Below are positions 27,128 to 38,000 of a stretch of 64,000 bases of DNA, one piece after another. The first letter of the stretch is position 1; the number at the start of each line of letters is the position of its first letter. The notes under the pieces were generated by a model. The model searched no databases, had not been told where the DNA came from, and saw only the letters and a program-made list of their open reading frames with translations. The position numbers were made by a program, and so were the translations under genes. Origin of the DNA: Maribacter thermophilus (lineage in GTDB: Bacteria; Bacteroidota; Bacteroidia; Flavobacteriales; Flavobacteriaceae); contig NZ_LDAS01000001.1 in assembly GCF_001020565.1 (NCBI RefSeq), forward strand, positions 1,521,985-1,585,984, written 5' to 3'.

Positions 27128-27985
27128 ATGAAGCGTAAAATAAGAGCTCTTATTGTTTATATATTAACATGTACCCTCGGTAGATGGCTTGTATATGTGA
27201 ACCCTAAAAAAGCAACCGAATTAATAGAAAAAGGAATTACAAACCTTAGGGATACGAGCCGTCTCAACTGGAAAGAAAAATTAATGAGAAGGGCCATTCT
27301 GCGTAAGGCCAAGAAAAAAGGAGATGTAAAGTCATTAGAAAAATTTCATCGCAATTATTGGATAAACCATGGGCATGATTTTTTTTCCTCGACAGAGAAT
27401 CGAATGAAAAATGATTATTTACCCAAATACAAAGCAACTTTTGACATTCTAGAGAAAGAACTTTTAAAAGACCCTAAAAAGTATACCGCCATCGTAGAAA
27501 TTGGAACTGGAGATGGTAGTATCTTAAACTTTTTAAGTGAAAAGTTTCCTCAAATAAACAGAATGGTCGGTATTGATTTAAGTGAAATTCAAATTGCGAA
27601 GAATAAAATAAAATATATAGAAAACACTAGATTAGAATTTGTTGCGGCAGACGGTTTTGAATGGGTTGAAGAAAATGGTTTAACAAATATGGTTTTTGTA
27701 ACATTCAGAGGTGTATTGGAATATTTTACGGAACAACGGTTACAAGATTTTTTTCACAAACTGAACAGTATAGGAAAAACAACTTTTTTTGCCGTTGAAC
27801 CTAACGGCCTTGACCATGATTTTAGTATAAACCCAAATTCTCAGATTTATGGCAATGAATGCGCTTTCTCCCATAATTATGTCAAACTTTTCCAAAATGC
27901 AGGATTTAGCATATGGCACCAATCACAAAAAATTGAAGGCGAACACCCAGATATTACAAGTATTATCGGGGCGAAAAATTTTTAA
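27128..27985 (+). CDS. Class I SAM-dependent methyltransferase
   Basis: This 285-residue protein has a Rossmann-type methyltransferase core. VEIGTGDGSILNFL (about residue 120) is the SAM-binding motif I, VGIDLSEIQIAKNKI carries the acidic ribose-binding residue, and LEFVAADGFEW is motif III-like. The N-terminal 100 residues are basic and unassigned, and there is no signal peptide. It lies 271 bases upstream of the NRPS-PKS gene on the same strand, so it may tailor the product (N-, O- or C-methylation). It could equally be an unrelated polysaccharide gene. Confidence 0.72.
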   Translation: MKRKIRALIVYILTCTLGRWLVYVNPKKATELIEKGITNLRDTSRLNWKEKLMRRAILRKAKKKGDVKSLEKFHRNYWINHGHDFFSSTENRMKNDYLPKYKATFDILEKELLKDPKKYTAIVEIGTGDGSILNFLSEKFPQINRMVGIDLSEIQIAKNKIKYIENTRLEFVAADGFEWVEENGLTNMVFVTFRGVLEYFTEQRLQDFFHKLNSIGKTTFFAVEPNGLDHDFSINPNSQIYGNECAFSHNYVKLFQNAGFSIWHQSQKIEGEHPDITSIIGAKNF

Positions 27986-28256
27986 CAAATCCTTTCTACT
28001 GTTAACACGTTAAATATCAATAATATAACACACCACATTACCTTAACTTATTATTGAAATTGATAATGCTATGACCAATGAACAAAAAACAACAAATTAA
28101 ATGGGCCAATATCTTCATATTAACGAATATTTAAGGATTATATAGGAAATTACTAAACTTATATTGCCACTCGTATTAACTTCAACAATTATAATGGTTT
28201 TGATCTATTTGTGAAATAGTTTTATAAACCGAAGAAATTCTCAATAACAGTAATAA

Positions 28257-31200
28257 ATGGACGCATCCCAAAAAAAATTATTAGAGCAATATAAAACTCT
28301 TAACGATACTTTTGTTTCCTACCCAGAAGTTCCTTTACACGACCTTGTGAGCAAGCAGGCCTTAATGAACCCTGAGCGTACCGCAATAGAGTTTCATGGA
28401 GAAAAAACAACTTTTCACGAGTTTGACCAAAAGTCCAATCAATTAGCAAATTATTTATTGTCTATAGGAACCAAACCAGGTGATTTAATAGGAGTTTGTT
28501 TACCACGATCTGGAGATGTATTAATTACCTTTATTGCGATAATGAAATGTGGTGCAACCTATGTTCCTTTAGATCCAGCCCACCCATCCCATAGATTAGA
28601 GTTTATGTTATCAGATTCGGATGCCAAGTTTCTGATAACCACGACAGAACTGTCTGAAATATTTTCTTCGGACCATAAAAAAATACTTAAAGACCAATCT
28701 ATTGAAAAAATAGAAGAGTTTTCTACGGACAGCCCCAAAATAGCGGTTGCCATGGATACGTTGGTGTATATGATATATACTTCCGGTTCTACAGGCCAAC
28801 CCAAAGGGGTTCCTATTTCCCATAAAAATTTAGTTAATGTACTGTGCAGTATGATAGATGAGCCAGGCATTACTGAAGAAGATAGAATATTGGCCATAAA
28901 TATTTTCTCGTTTGACATGTGCGGTGTTGAAATATATGCTCCTTTGGTAAAAGGCGCCTGTATTGTTATGGCCGACAATGACATGGTATTGGACAATCAT
29001 GTTCTGTTGAACATTATCATAAATGAAAAAATAACATTTATGCAAGCCACTCCCACTAGATGGCAGTTGATTCTTAATGCCGGATGGGGACAACGTGTTA
29101 ACTTAAAAGCACTTACCGGGGGTGAACCCATTTCAAAAAAATTGGCGAACGAACTATTGGATAGATGTACTTCTGTCTGGAATATGTATGGCCCAACGGA
29201 AACCACCATATGGTCTTCATTAAAAAGGATAGAAAGGGACGACGAGATAATTACCGTAGGTAAATCAATAGCGAATACCGCGATATACATTCTTGGAAAA
29301 AACGGGGAACTAGTACCATCCGGAACTATTGGTGAAATTGCCATTGCGGGCACTGGGACAGCTATAGGGTATTGGAAAAGGCCTGATCTTACCGAAGAAA
29401 AATTCATTGAAAACACCTTTCAGCCGGAAAAGGGAAAAGTATTGTACAAAACCGGGGATTTAGGTAAAATTTTGCCAAACGGAGAAATACAATGCTTAGG
29501 CCGAATAGACCAACAGGTTAAAGTAAGAGGGCACCGGATAGAACTAGGCGAAATAGAAGCTTTTATAGATAAGCTTCCGCATATTCAAAAATCTATTGTA
29601 GTAGTCAATACCTCGATGACAGGAGAACCCCAATTGGTTTCTTACATAAAATCGGACAAGAAACTTAAGGACATGCCCGATTTTCACAAAAAAATCAGGG
29701 AAATGCTGCCAGATTACATGGTTCCTTCCTTTTATGTCCAGGTAGATGAATTCTCGAAAACCGCAAGTGGAAAAATTGATAGAAACGCCTTACCAGAACC
29801 AAAATATGAACGTCCGGATTATTTGGCTCCTTTCGTAAAGCCTTCGACAAAATATCAAAAATTAATAGCCGAGGTATGGTTAGAAGTGTTGAGAATACCT
29901 TCTATTGGTATAGATGACAACTTTTTTGAAATCGGGGGAACATCAATACTGGGACAAAAAGCGATAGTTATTTTACAGAAGAAGTTAAACACCTCTATTC
30001 CGATAACCAAGCTTTATCAATTTCCTACTATACGAAAGCTCGCTGCCCATTTAGAAATTCCTAAGAAAAAGAATTCAACCAAAAAATCGCAAAAAGGAAA
30101 AACCGAAAAGAATCTTCAGAACCATAAAGATATTGCGGTTATTGGAATGGCAGGAAGGTTTCCTGGTGCCCAATCTGTTCAAGAACTGTGGGATGTACTT
30201 TTAGAAGGAAGAGAAACAACTTCATTTTTTACGGCCGAAGAAATAGACAAAAATATACCAGAGGCCATACGCAAAGACCCTTTATATGTTCCTGCCCGTG
30301 GAGTTGTGCCTTCTGCCAAAGAGTTTGATTCTAAATTTTTTGGCCTTAACCCCAGGCTGGCCCTTGCCATGGATCCACAACAACGTTTGTTTATGGAAAT
30401 ATCCTGGGAGGTTTTAGAACAGACAGGTTACCTACCTAGGCATTATGACGGAAGTGTGGGCGTATATGCCGGTTGCGGTTACAATACCTATTACATAAAC
30501 AATGTTATACCGAACAAAGACTTATTAGATCAAGTAGGTGAGTTTGTAGCCACCACCGTAAACGACAAAGATTACATAGCTACTAGAACCGCATATCACT
30601 TAAATTTAAAGGGTCCTGCCATTAGTGTCCATTCAGCTTGCTCCACTTCGTTACTTGCGATAGCAGAGGCTACGGAAGCTTTAAGAACAGGACAATGTGA
30701 TGTTGCCCTGGCCGGTGCCGCCAGTGTAACGTCTCCAATGAACAGTGGACATTTATACCAAGAAGGAGCTATAAAAACACCGACAGGCCATTGCTGTCCA
30801 TTTGACGAAAACGGTAAAGGAACGGTTTTTAGTGACGGTGCCGGAGTGGTATTATTAAAAACCTTGGAAGATGCCGAAAGGGACGGTGATACCATTTACG
30901 GAGTTATAAAAGGAATAGGACTAAGCAACGATGGCGGAGAAAAAGGAAGCTTTACCGCACCAAGTGCAGAAGGACAATCACAGGCCATTATCAATGCTTT
31001 GGACGATGCTCAAATATCTCCTTCGGAAATAAGCTATGTAGAGGCACACGGAACCGCTACTCCGGTTGGAGACCCTATTGAAATAGAAGGCCTTGAAATG
31101 GCTTTTGGTGAACAAGAAAAGAAAAATTTCTGTGCTGTGGGTTCTATAAAAAGTAATATGGGACACCTTACCTCAGCGGCTGGGGTTGCAGGTTTTATAA

Positions 31201-34200
31201 AGACAATATTGGCAATGTACCACAAACAAATTCCTGCTTCTTTGGGGTACTCAAAACCAAACCCGCTGATAGATTTTGAAAATAATCCATTTTTTGTAAA
31301 TAATGTTTTAAGAAATTGGGATGTAGAAGGAAAAAGAAAGGCAGGCATCAGTTCTTTCGGTGTCGGGGGCACAAATGTGCATGTGGTTGTTGAAGAATAT
31401 GAAAATAAAACAAAAACTAGCGACGAAGGAAGACCTGTACAACTACTTACATGGTCGGCCAAGTCACAAAAAAGCTTAGATGGTTATCAAAAAGCACTGG
31501 GCGACCATATAGACAAAGCAGCTACTCCCCTAGCCGATATAGCCTATTCGCTCAATGTTACAAGAGACATCTTTAACAATAGAAGCTTTGTAGTAGCTGG
31601 TCAATTAACCGAGGCCAGCGAAAAACTATTATCTGAAAATAGTAAGGACGTAAAGAGTAACTCTTTAAGGACGATTCCAAGCGAACTAGGATTTCTATTT
31701 CCCGGCCAAGGATCACAATACCTGCAAATGGGAAAAGAACTCTATGAAAATGAGTCAGTATTTAAAGAGGCTGTAGATACCTGTGCAGACATTTTACTGA
31801 ACGAGTTTCAACTAGATATAAGAAACGTAATTTTTCCGGAAACAAATAATACAGAATCCGAAGAAAGATTAAAAGATACGAAGTATACACAGCCGGCATT
31901 GTTCGTTATCGAATATGCCCTATCACAACTTTGGTTAAGCTGGTCTATTAAACCTACCTTTTTATGCGGACATAGTATAGGTGAATTTGTTGCTGCCCAC
32001 GTAGCGGGAGTATTTACCTTGACCGATGCATTGCGTTTAATAACGGTAAGGGGCAAATTGGTAAGCGAGCTTCCCGGTGGAAGCATGCTTTCCGCTAGAA
32101 CCTCTGTAGACAATTTATCGAAAATTATACCGGAGACACTTTCTATTGCCGCGGTAAATTCAGATCAATTATGCGTAATATCGGGTCCGGACAAGGAAAT
32201 TGAAAATTTTGCACAACAACTAAAAGCAGATGGCATTGCCAATATGCTTTTAGCTACGAGCCATGCTTTTCATTCTACCATGATGGAACCTATTTTGGAT
32301 GTCTTTGAAAAAGAAGTCAGAAAAGTTTCTTTAAAGGCTCCGAATATACCTATGATCTCAACGGTAACAGGCACATGGTTAAGTGATACGGATGCTACAA
32401 ACCCAAAATATTGGACAGACCATCTACGCGATACCGTGCGTTTTTCAGACGCAATGGATACTATTTTAAACATGGAGGATGATGCCCTACTTTTGGAAAT
32501 AGGTCCAGGTCGTGCCCTTACGACATTGGCTCATCAGAAAAAAGGAGAGAAAACCGTAACTGCCATTTCCAGTTTGCCTTTACCCAAAAAGGGTGAAAAC
32601 TCCTATCAAGCGCTATTAACGGCATTGGGCCAATTGTGGTTAAAGGGTATAGAGCCGAATTGGAAAGAATTTTATAAAGACCAATCTAGACAAAAAGTAC
32701 TGTTACCATCTTACGTATATGACCGTAAGCCTTGTTGGATAGATCCTCCAGCTTCAGTGCCTCAATTTATCGACAATTCAACCATAGAAGAAAACATTAT
32801 TCAACAAGAAAGTCCTGTAGAGACTAAGATCAATCAAAGTATTACGAATATGAGAAAAGAGAATATCCTTCAAAAAATTTCAGAAATAATTTTAAAGACT
32901 TCCGGTATAGAACTTGAAGCAGGGGATACCACTTATAACTTTTTAGAACTTGGCCTAGATTCTTTAGTGCTAACCCAAATGGCCACTACTTGTAAGAGAG
33001 AGTTTGATACGGCCATTACTTTTAGGCAACTTAGTGATGAGTTGAATACACCAGAGCTCTTGGCAAATTATTTGGATGAAGTTTTACCAGAGGAAAGTTT
33101 TGCCCCTGAACCAGCACAACCAATAAGCATCCCGGTGCAGCAAGCAGTAAACAATACTTCTCCGACACCTGTTCCCCAGTCCATTCCGCAATCTACGGTG
33201 ACGACAGGGAACCATTATATCAACAATACAGATAATACTGCAGTAAGCCTTATTGCCCAACAACTTCAATTATTAGGAAAGCAATTGGATTTACTTCAAG
33301 GGAACGGAACAATGCAAAATAACCCCGTTCAAAACCAACCAGTTAACCCTGTTACCCCAAATACAGTTCAAAATAACGGAAGTTTTAAAGCTCCTTTGAC
33401 CGCTAGTGCAGCACCGTCAAATGATTCTTTGTCCGAAGAAGAGAAAAAAGAATTAAAAAAACCTTTTGGAGCTTCTCCGAAGATTGAAAAACAGCCCACA
33501 GAGATTACTCCCGAACACCAAGCATTTTTAGAAAAACTTATAAAACGTTATAACAAAAAAACAGCTTCGAGTAAGGCTTATTCGCAAAAACATCGCTCTT
33601 ATATGGCCGACCCTAGGGTAGTTTCCGGATTTAAACCGGCAACCAAAGAATTGGTGTACCCTATTGTTATCGAAAGATCATCGGGCAATCGTTTGTGGGA
33701 TTTGGACGGCAATGAGTACATTGACGCCCTTAATGGTTTTGGTGCCGGTCTATTTGGTCACCAACCAGATTTCATAAAAGAAGTTTTACACAAACAAGTA
33801 GACCTTGGTTTCGAAGTAGGCCCACAACACCCACTTGCAGGTGAAGTATGTAAATTGTTATGTGAATTTACCGGCCATGATCGTGCAGCCCTTTGTAATA
33901 CAGGTTCTGAAGCTGTACTGGGTGCAGTGCGTATTGCAAGAACAGTTACTGGACGTTCACTAATTGTTTCGTTCGCAGGTTCTTACCATGGTATCAATGA
34001 CGAAGCCTTGGTACGAGGTTCCAAAAAATTAAAAACTTTTCCTGCTGCAGCAGGAATTTTGTCAGATTCCGTACAAAATGTATTGGTATTGGAGTATGGA
34101 ACAGAGGAAAGTTTAAGAATCATTAAAGAAAGGGCTAATGAAATAGCTGCGGTCTTAGTAGAGCCCGTACAAAGTAGAAGACCGGAATTTCAACCAATAG

Positions 34201-35012
34201 AATTTCTTAAAAAGGTGAGAGAGGTTACCACGGAATCGGAAACCGTTCTAATTTTTGATGAAATAATTACAGGCTTTAGAACACATCCAGGAGGGGCACA
34301 GGCACTTTTTGGCATCAAAGCGGATATTGCAACCTATGGTAAAGTTATTGGTGGAGGTATCTCTATCGGGGCAATTTTAGGAAAAAGACAATATATGGAT
34401 GCCCTTGATGGTGGGTTCTGGCAATATGGAGACGATTCTTTCCCAGAAGTAGGTGTCACCTATTTTGCTGGAACATTTGTACGTCACCCCTTAGCACTGG
34501 CCACTACCAAAGCTTCTTTAAATTTCATGAAAGAAAAAGGTCCGGAGCTTCAAAAAGGACTTTCTGAAATGACCGAAGGATTGGCCATTGAATTGAACAA
34601 GGAGTTTACTAAACGAAAACTACCTATTCAAGTCAATTATTACGCTTCTTTATGGAGACTTAAAATAATGGAGGATATTCCTTATTCCGAATTGCTATTC
34701 GTATTATTACGAGAAAAAGGAATCCATATTATGGATGGTTTCCCATGTTATATGACCATAGCGTATACACAAGAAGATATAAGAAAAATTATTGATACCA
34801 TCTTAGAGAGTATCGATGAACTTATTGAAGTAGGCATCTTTAAATCGGAAACGAACGGTAGCGCTACCTCCAATGGAAACAAGTCTTCTATAAAATCATT
34901 GAACACACCGCCTGTAGAAGGCGCAAGACTTGGTATGGACGAGTCTGGAAATCCTGCATGGTTTGTTGAAGATCAAAAGAAAAATGGATCGTACGTTAAA
35001 TTTGACATTTAA
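28257..35012 (+). CDS. Hybrid NRPS-PKS megasynthase with aminotransferase (A-PCP-KS-AT-ACP-AMT)
   Basis: The 2251 residues hold six domains in order. An adenylation domain (about 20-510) has YTSGSTGQPKG and NMYGPTETT. A carrier domain has its Ser near 562 in GGTS. A ketosynthase (626-1047) has its Cys near 795 in HSACSTS, plus EAHGT and NMGH histidines. An acyltransferase (1145-1430) has GHSIGE and the malonyl-type HAFHS. An acyl carrier has LGLDSL near 1568. A class III (GSA-type) PLP aminotransferase (about 1760-2200) has FDEIITGFR and Lys near 2028 in YGKVIGGG. No ketoreductase or dehydratase is present. By analogy with the mycosubtilin/iturin and McyE lines, an activated amino acid would be extended by malonyl-CoA and its beta-ketone converted to an amine. 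All visible catalytic residues are intact. Confidence 0.92.
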   Translation: MDASQKKLLEQYKTLNDTFVSYPEVPLHDLVSKQALMNPERTAIEFHGEKTTFHEFDQKSNQLANYLLSIGTKPGDLIGVCLPRSGDVLITFIAIMKCGATYVPLDPAHPSHRLEFMLSDSDAKFLITTTELSEIFSSDHKKILKDQSIEKIEEFSTDSPKIAVAMDTLVYMIYTSGSTGQPKGVPISHKNLVNVLCSMIDEPGITEEDRILAINIFSFDMCGVEIYAPLVKGACIVMADNDMVLDNHVLLNIIINEKITFMQATPTRWQLILNAGWGQRVNLKALTGGEPISKKLANELLDRCTSVWNMYGPTETTIWSSLKRIERDDEIITVGKSIANTAIYILGKNGELVPSGTIGEIAIAGTGTAIGYWKRPDLTEEKFIENTFQPEKGKVLYKTGDLGKILPNGEIQCLGRIDQQVKVRGHRIELGEIEAFIDKLPHIQKSIVVVNTSMTGEPQLVSYIKSDKKLKDMPDFHKKIREMLPDYMVPSFYVQVDEFSKTASGKIDRNALPEPKYERPDYLAPFVKPSTKYQKLIAEVWLEVLRIPSIGIDDNFFEIGGTSILGQKAIVILQKKLNTSIPITKLYQFPTIRKLAAHLEIPKKKNSTKKSQKGKTEKNLQNHKDIAVIGMAGRFPGAQSVQELWDVLLEGRETTSFFTAEEIDKNIPEAIRKDPLYVPARGVVPSAKEFDSKFFGLNPRLALAMDPQQRLFMEISWEVLEQTGYLPRHYDGSVGVYAGCGYNTYYINNVIPNKDLLDQVGEFVATTVNDKDYIATRTAYHLNLKGPAISVHSACSTSLLAIAEATEALRTGQCDVALAGAASVTSPMNSGHLYQEGAIKTPTGHCCPFDENGKGTVFSDGAGVVLLKTLEDAERDGDTIYGVIKGIGLSNDGGEKGSFTAPSAEGQSQAIINALDDAQISPSEISYVEAHGTATPVGDPIEIEGLEMAFGEQEKKNFCAVGSIKSNMGHLTSAAGVAGFIKTILAMYHKQIPASLGYSKPNPLIDFENNPFFVNNVLRNWDVEGKRKAGISSFGVGGTNVHVVVEEYENKTKTSDEGRPVQLLTWSAKSQKSLDGYQKALGDHIDKAATPLADIAYSLNVTRDIFNNRSFVVAGQLTEASEKLLSENSKDVKSNSLRTIPSELGFLFPGQGSQYLQMGKELYENESVFKEAVDTCADILLNEFQLDIRNVIFPETNNTESEERLKDTKYTQPALFVIEYALSQLWLSWSIKPTFLCGHSIGEFVAAHVAGVFTLTDALRLITVRGKLVSELPGGSMLSARTSVDNLSKIIPETLSIAAVNSDQLCVISGPDKEIENFAQQLKADGIANMLLATSHAFHSTMMEPILDVFEKEVRKVSLKAPNIPMISTVTGTWLSDTDATNPKYWTDHLRDTVRFSDAMDTILNMEDDALLLEIGPGRALTTLAHQKKGEKTVTAISSLPLPKKGENSYQALLTALGQLWLKGIEPNWKEFYKDQSRQKVLLPSYVYDRKPCWIDPPASVPQFIDNSTIEENIIQQESPVETKINQSITNMRKENILQKISEIILKTSGIELEAGDTTYNFLELGLDSLVLTQMATTCKREFDTAITFRQLSDELNTPELLANYLDEVLPEESFAPEPAQPISIPVQQAVNNTSPTPVPQSIPQSTVTTGNHYINNTDNTAVSLIAQQLQLLGKQLDLLQGNGTMQNNPVQNQPVNPVTPNTVQNNGSFKAPLTASAAPSNDSLSEEEKKELKKPFGASPKIEKQPTEITPEHQAFLEKLIKRYNKKTASSKAYSQKHRSYMADPRVVSGFKPATKELVYPIVIERSSGNRLWDLDGNEYIDALNGFGAGLFGHQPDFIKEVLHKQVDLGFEVGPQHPLAGEVCKLLCEFTGHDRAALCNTGSEAVLGAVRIARTVTGRSLIVSFAGSYHGINDEALVRGSKKLKTFPAAAGILSDSVQNVLVLEYGTEESLRIIKERANEIAAVLVEPVQSRRPEFQPIEFLKKVREVTTESETVLIFDEIITGFRTHPGGAQALFGIKADIATYGKVIGGGISIGAILGKRQYMDALDGGFWQYGDDSFPEVGVTYFAGTFVRHPLALATTKASLNFMKEKGPELQKGLSEMTEGLAIELNKEFTKRKLPIQVNYYASLWRLKIMEDIPYSELLFVLLREKGIHIMDGFPCYMTIAYTQEDIRKIIDTILESIDELIEVGIFKSETNGSATSNGNKSSIKSLNTPPVEGARLGMDESGNPAWFVEDQKKNGSYVKFDI

Positions 35013-35085
35013 AAGGTAACCCTAATCAAATAACCGAATTACTTTGATAGCATAAGTCTAACGAAGTAAAACAATAAACAATATA

Positions 35086-38000
35086 ATGCAAGACATAGTT
35101 GCCTTTAATCCGTTTGTCGGACCTGCAATCGAAAAAATAATTCCAATAGTACAAGCGCAAGCTGAAGTATGGATTGCCTGTAAGTTGGGGGGAGAAGATG
35201 CAAACCGGGCCTATAATGAATCTGTTTCCCTTATCTTAAAGGGCCATTTGAATAAAGCAGGACTAGAGGATGCCATACAGAAGTTAGTTCAACGTCATGA
35301 AGCACTAAGATCTACCTTTAGTAGGGACGGGCGTTTTATGACCGTCTTTGAGGAGCTACCCATTACACCTGTGTACAAGGATTTTTCGCAACTTGACGAA
35401 GCGGAAAAAAATAGGTCCATAAAAGGTTATTTGTCTGAAGATGCCCATTATATTTTCGATTTGGTAGAAGGGCCATTATTTAAGATAGGTTTATTGAAAT
35501 TATCGGAACTGGAACACCAATTAGTGCTCACGGCCCATCATATTATATGTGATGGTTGGTCTACAGGTATTATGCTCGAGGAAATAGGAAGTTTCTATTC
35601 AGCCTATACATCAGGGAAAACACCAGATGTTCCAGAACCCGAAATGTATAGCTCCTATGCCGAAGAAGAACAAGAGTTTATTCAAAGTAAAGACTATATT
35701 GCCACAGAACAATATTGGTTAAAACAATATGAAAAATCGGTTCCGACCGTAACACTTCCTACCGATTTCCCAAGACCTCAATTAAGAACTTTTAAAAGCA
35801 ATCGCTTAGATTTTGCTATTGACAGTGATTTAGTAGCAGACCTAAAAAAAGTTGGAATAAAATCAGGTGCCAGTTTTGTAGTTACCTTGATGGCCGCTTT
35901 TGAAGTTTTTCTTTACCGACAAACAGGACAAGATGACCTAGTTTTGGGGCTACCGGCCGCAGGCCAATCCCTAAGCGGAAAAACCCAATTGATAGGACAC
36001 TGTGTAAATCTGTTACCATTACGGACCAAAATTGCTGCAAATATTCCTTTTAACGAATATTTAAAAACCCGAAAAATTGCATTGTTCGATGCCTACGAAC
36101 ACCAGCAATTTAGTTTTGGCCAATTACTTCAAAAACTGGCCATTGCAAGAGATCCTTCTCGGGTACCATTGGTACCGATCATGTTCAATATAGATATGGG
36201 CATGGCCAATGCGGTTTCATTTGATGGATTGGACTATAAGCTAAAGAGCAACCCTAGGGCATTTGAAGCTTTTGAGCTTTTTCTAAACGCGACCGGAACA
36301 GAAGATGAACTCATTCTAGAATGGGCCTATAACTCTGCGTTGTTTTCCTCTTCTACCATAGAGCAAATGATGGTTTCTTTTAAAGAAGTACTACACGGTA
36401 TTGTTGCCAACCCAAGTATCGAAATAGGAAATATCGTAAAGATAGATACTAAACCTTATGCGGAGCTAAACAACACTGTGGTTTCTTATCCACAACTGGC
36501 ATTACATGAACTTTTAGCCGAACAAGCTCAAAATACACCTTTAAAACAAGCCATAAAATTTGGCGATTCTAACATTTCTTACGAAAATTTAGAAAAGCAA
36601 GGTCATCAATTGGCTCATTATTTTATAGAACAAGGGGTGGCGCCTGGCGATTATATTGCCGTCTCATTACCGCGTTCAATTGAACTTGTAGTTACGCTTA
36701 TTGCCATCATGGAATGTGGTGCCGCCTACCTACCTTTAGACCCTAACTACCCTAGCAAACGGTTAGAGTATATGTTAGAGGACTCTGAAGCCAAATATTT
36801 GATAACGACCAAAAACCTATCCTCTTCCTTAAAGTCCAATTCCAAGACTTTACTTTTAGAAGACATCTTTAAAGGCCTATCAAAATATCCCAATGCATCT
36901 CCCAATATAAAAGTTGACAATAGTGAAGTAGTTTATTTGCTGTACACTTCCGGCTCTACCGGAAAACCAAAGGGAGTTCCTGTAACGCACAAGAATTTGG
37001 TCAATTTTCTGTTTAGCATGTTACAAGAGCCCGGTATCAAAGAAACCGACAAACTACTCTCCATTACAACGATATCCTTTGATATTGCAGGTTTAGAACT
37101 TTTTGTTCCCTTATTAAAAGGTGCTTCATTGGTATTGACGGATGAAGAAACCGCCAGGGACAGCCGTCTTTTGTTAGAGGTCATGGAAGATGAGTCTATA
37201 ACAATGATGCAGGCCACTCCAACAACTTGGCAAATGCTTTTAGATGCTGGTTGGAAAAAACCCTTGCCCATAAAAGCCTTGTGTGGAGGTGAAGCATTAC
37301 CTATTGTATTGGCGAAAAATATATTGGAAAGAGTAGATGAGTTATGGAACATGTACGGCCCTACCGAAACCACAGTTTGGTCCGCCGTTAAGCAAATTTC
37401 AAAATCAGACGACCTGATAACCGTTGGAAAACCTATTGCCAATACTCAAATTTATATTGTAAATGAGCACAATCAGCTGGTAGAACCCGGTAAAACGGGT
37501 GAGCTGTGCATTGCCGGAGATGGTGTCGCCAAAGGATATTGGAAAAGACAAGACCTAACAGCTGAAAAATTCACAAAAAATCCTTTTGAATCAGATTTAG
37601 GACCTATTCTTTATCACACTGGAGATTTGGCCAAATTGCTTCCCTCAGGAGAAGTTCAATGTTTGGGTCGTATAGATCAACAAATAAAAATCAGGGGTCA
37701 TCGTATTGAGCTCGGTGAAATTGAACAAGCCCTGGATTCTTTAGATGGCGTGCAATCATCCGTAGTATTGTTGAATGGAGATAATTTGGTCGCAAACCTA
37801 ATTCCTGCGCATATAGGAGATACAAGCACCGAACAAATAAACAGTTGGAAAGAAACTTTAAGGGAACAACTGCCCCCTCATATGGTACCCCAGCAGTTTA
37901 ATTTGGTACAAGAATTTCCAACAACATTAAATGGCAAGATTGACAGGAAAGAATTACTTAGTCTTTTATCTAAAAAAAATACTGCTACAAGTTTTGTTGA

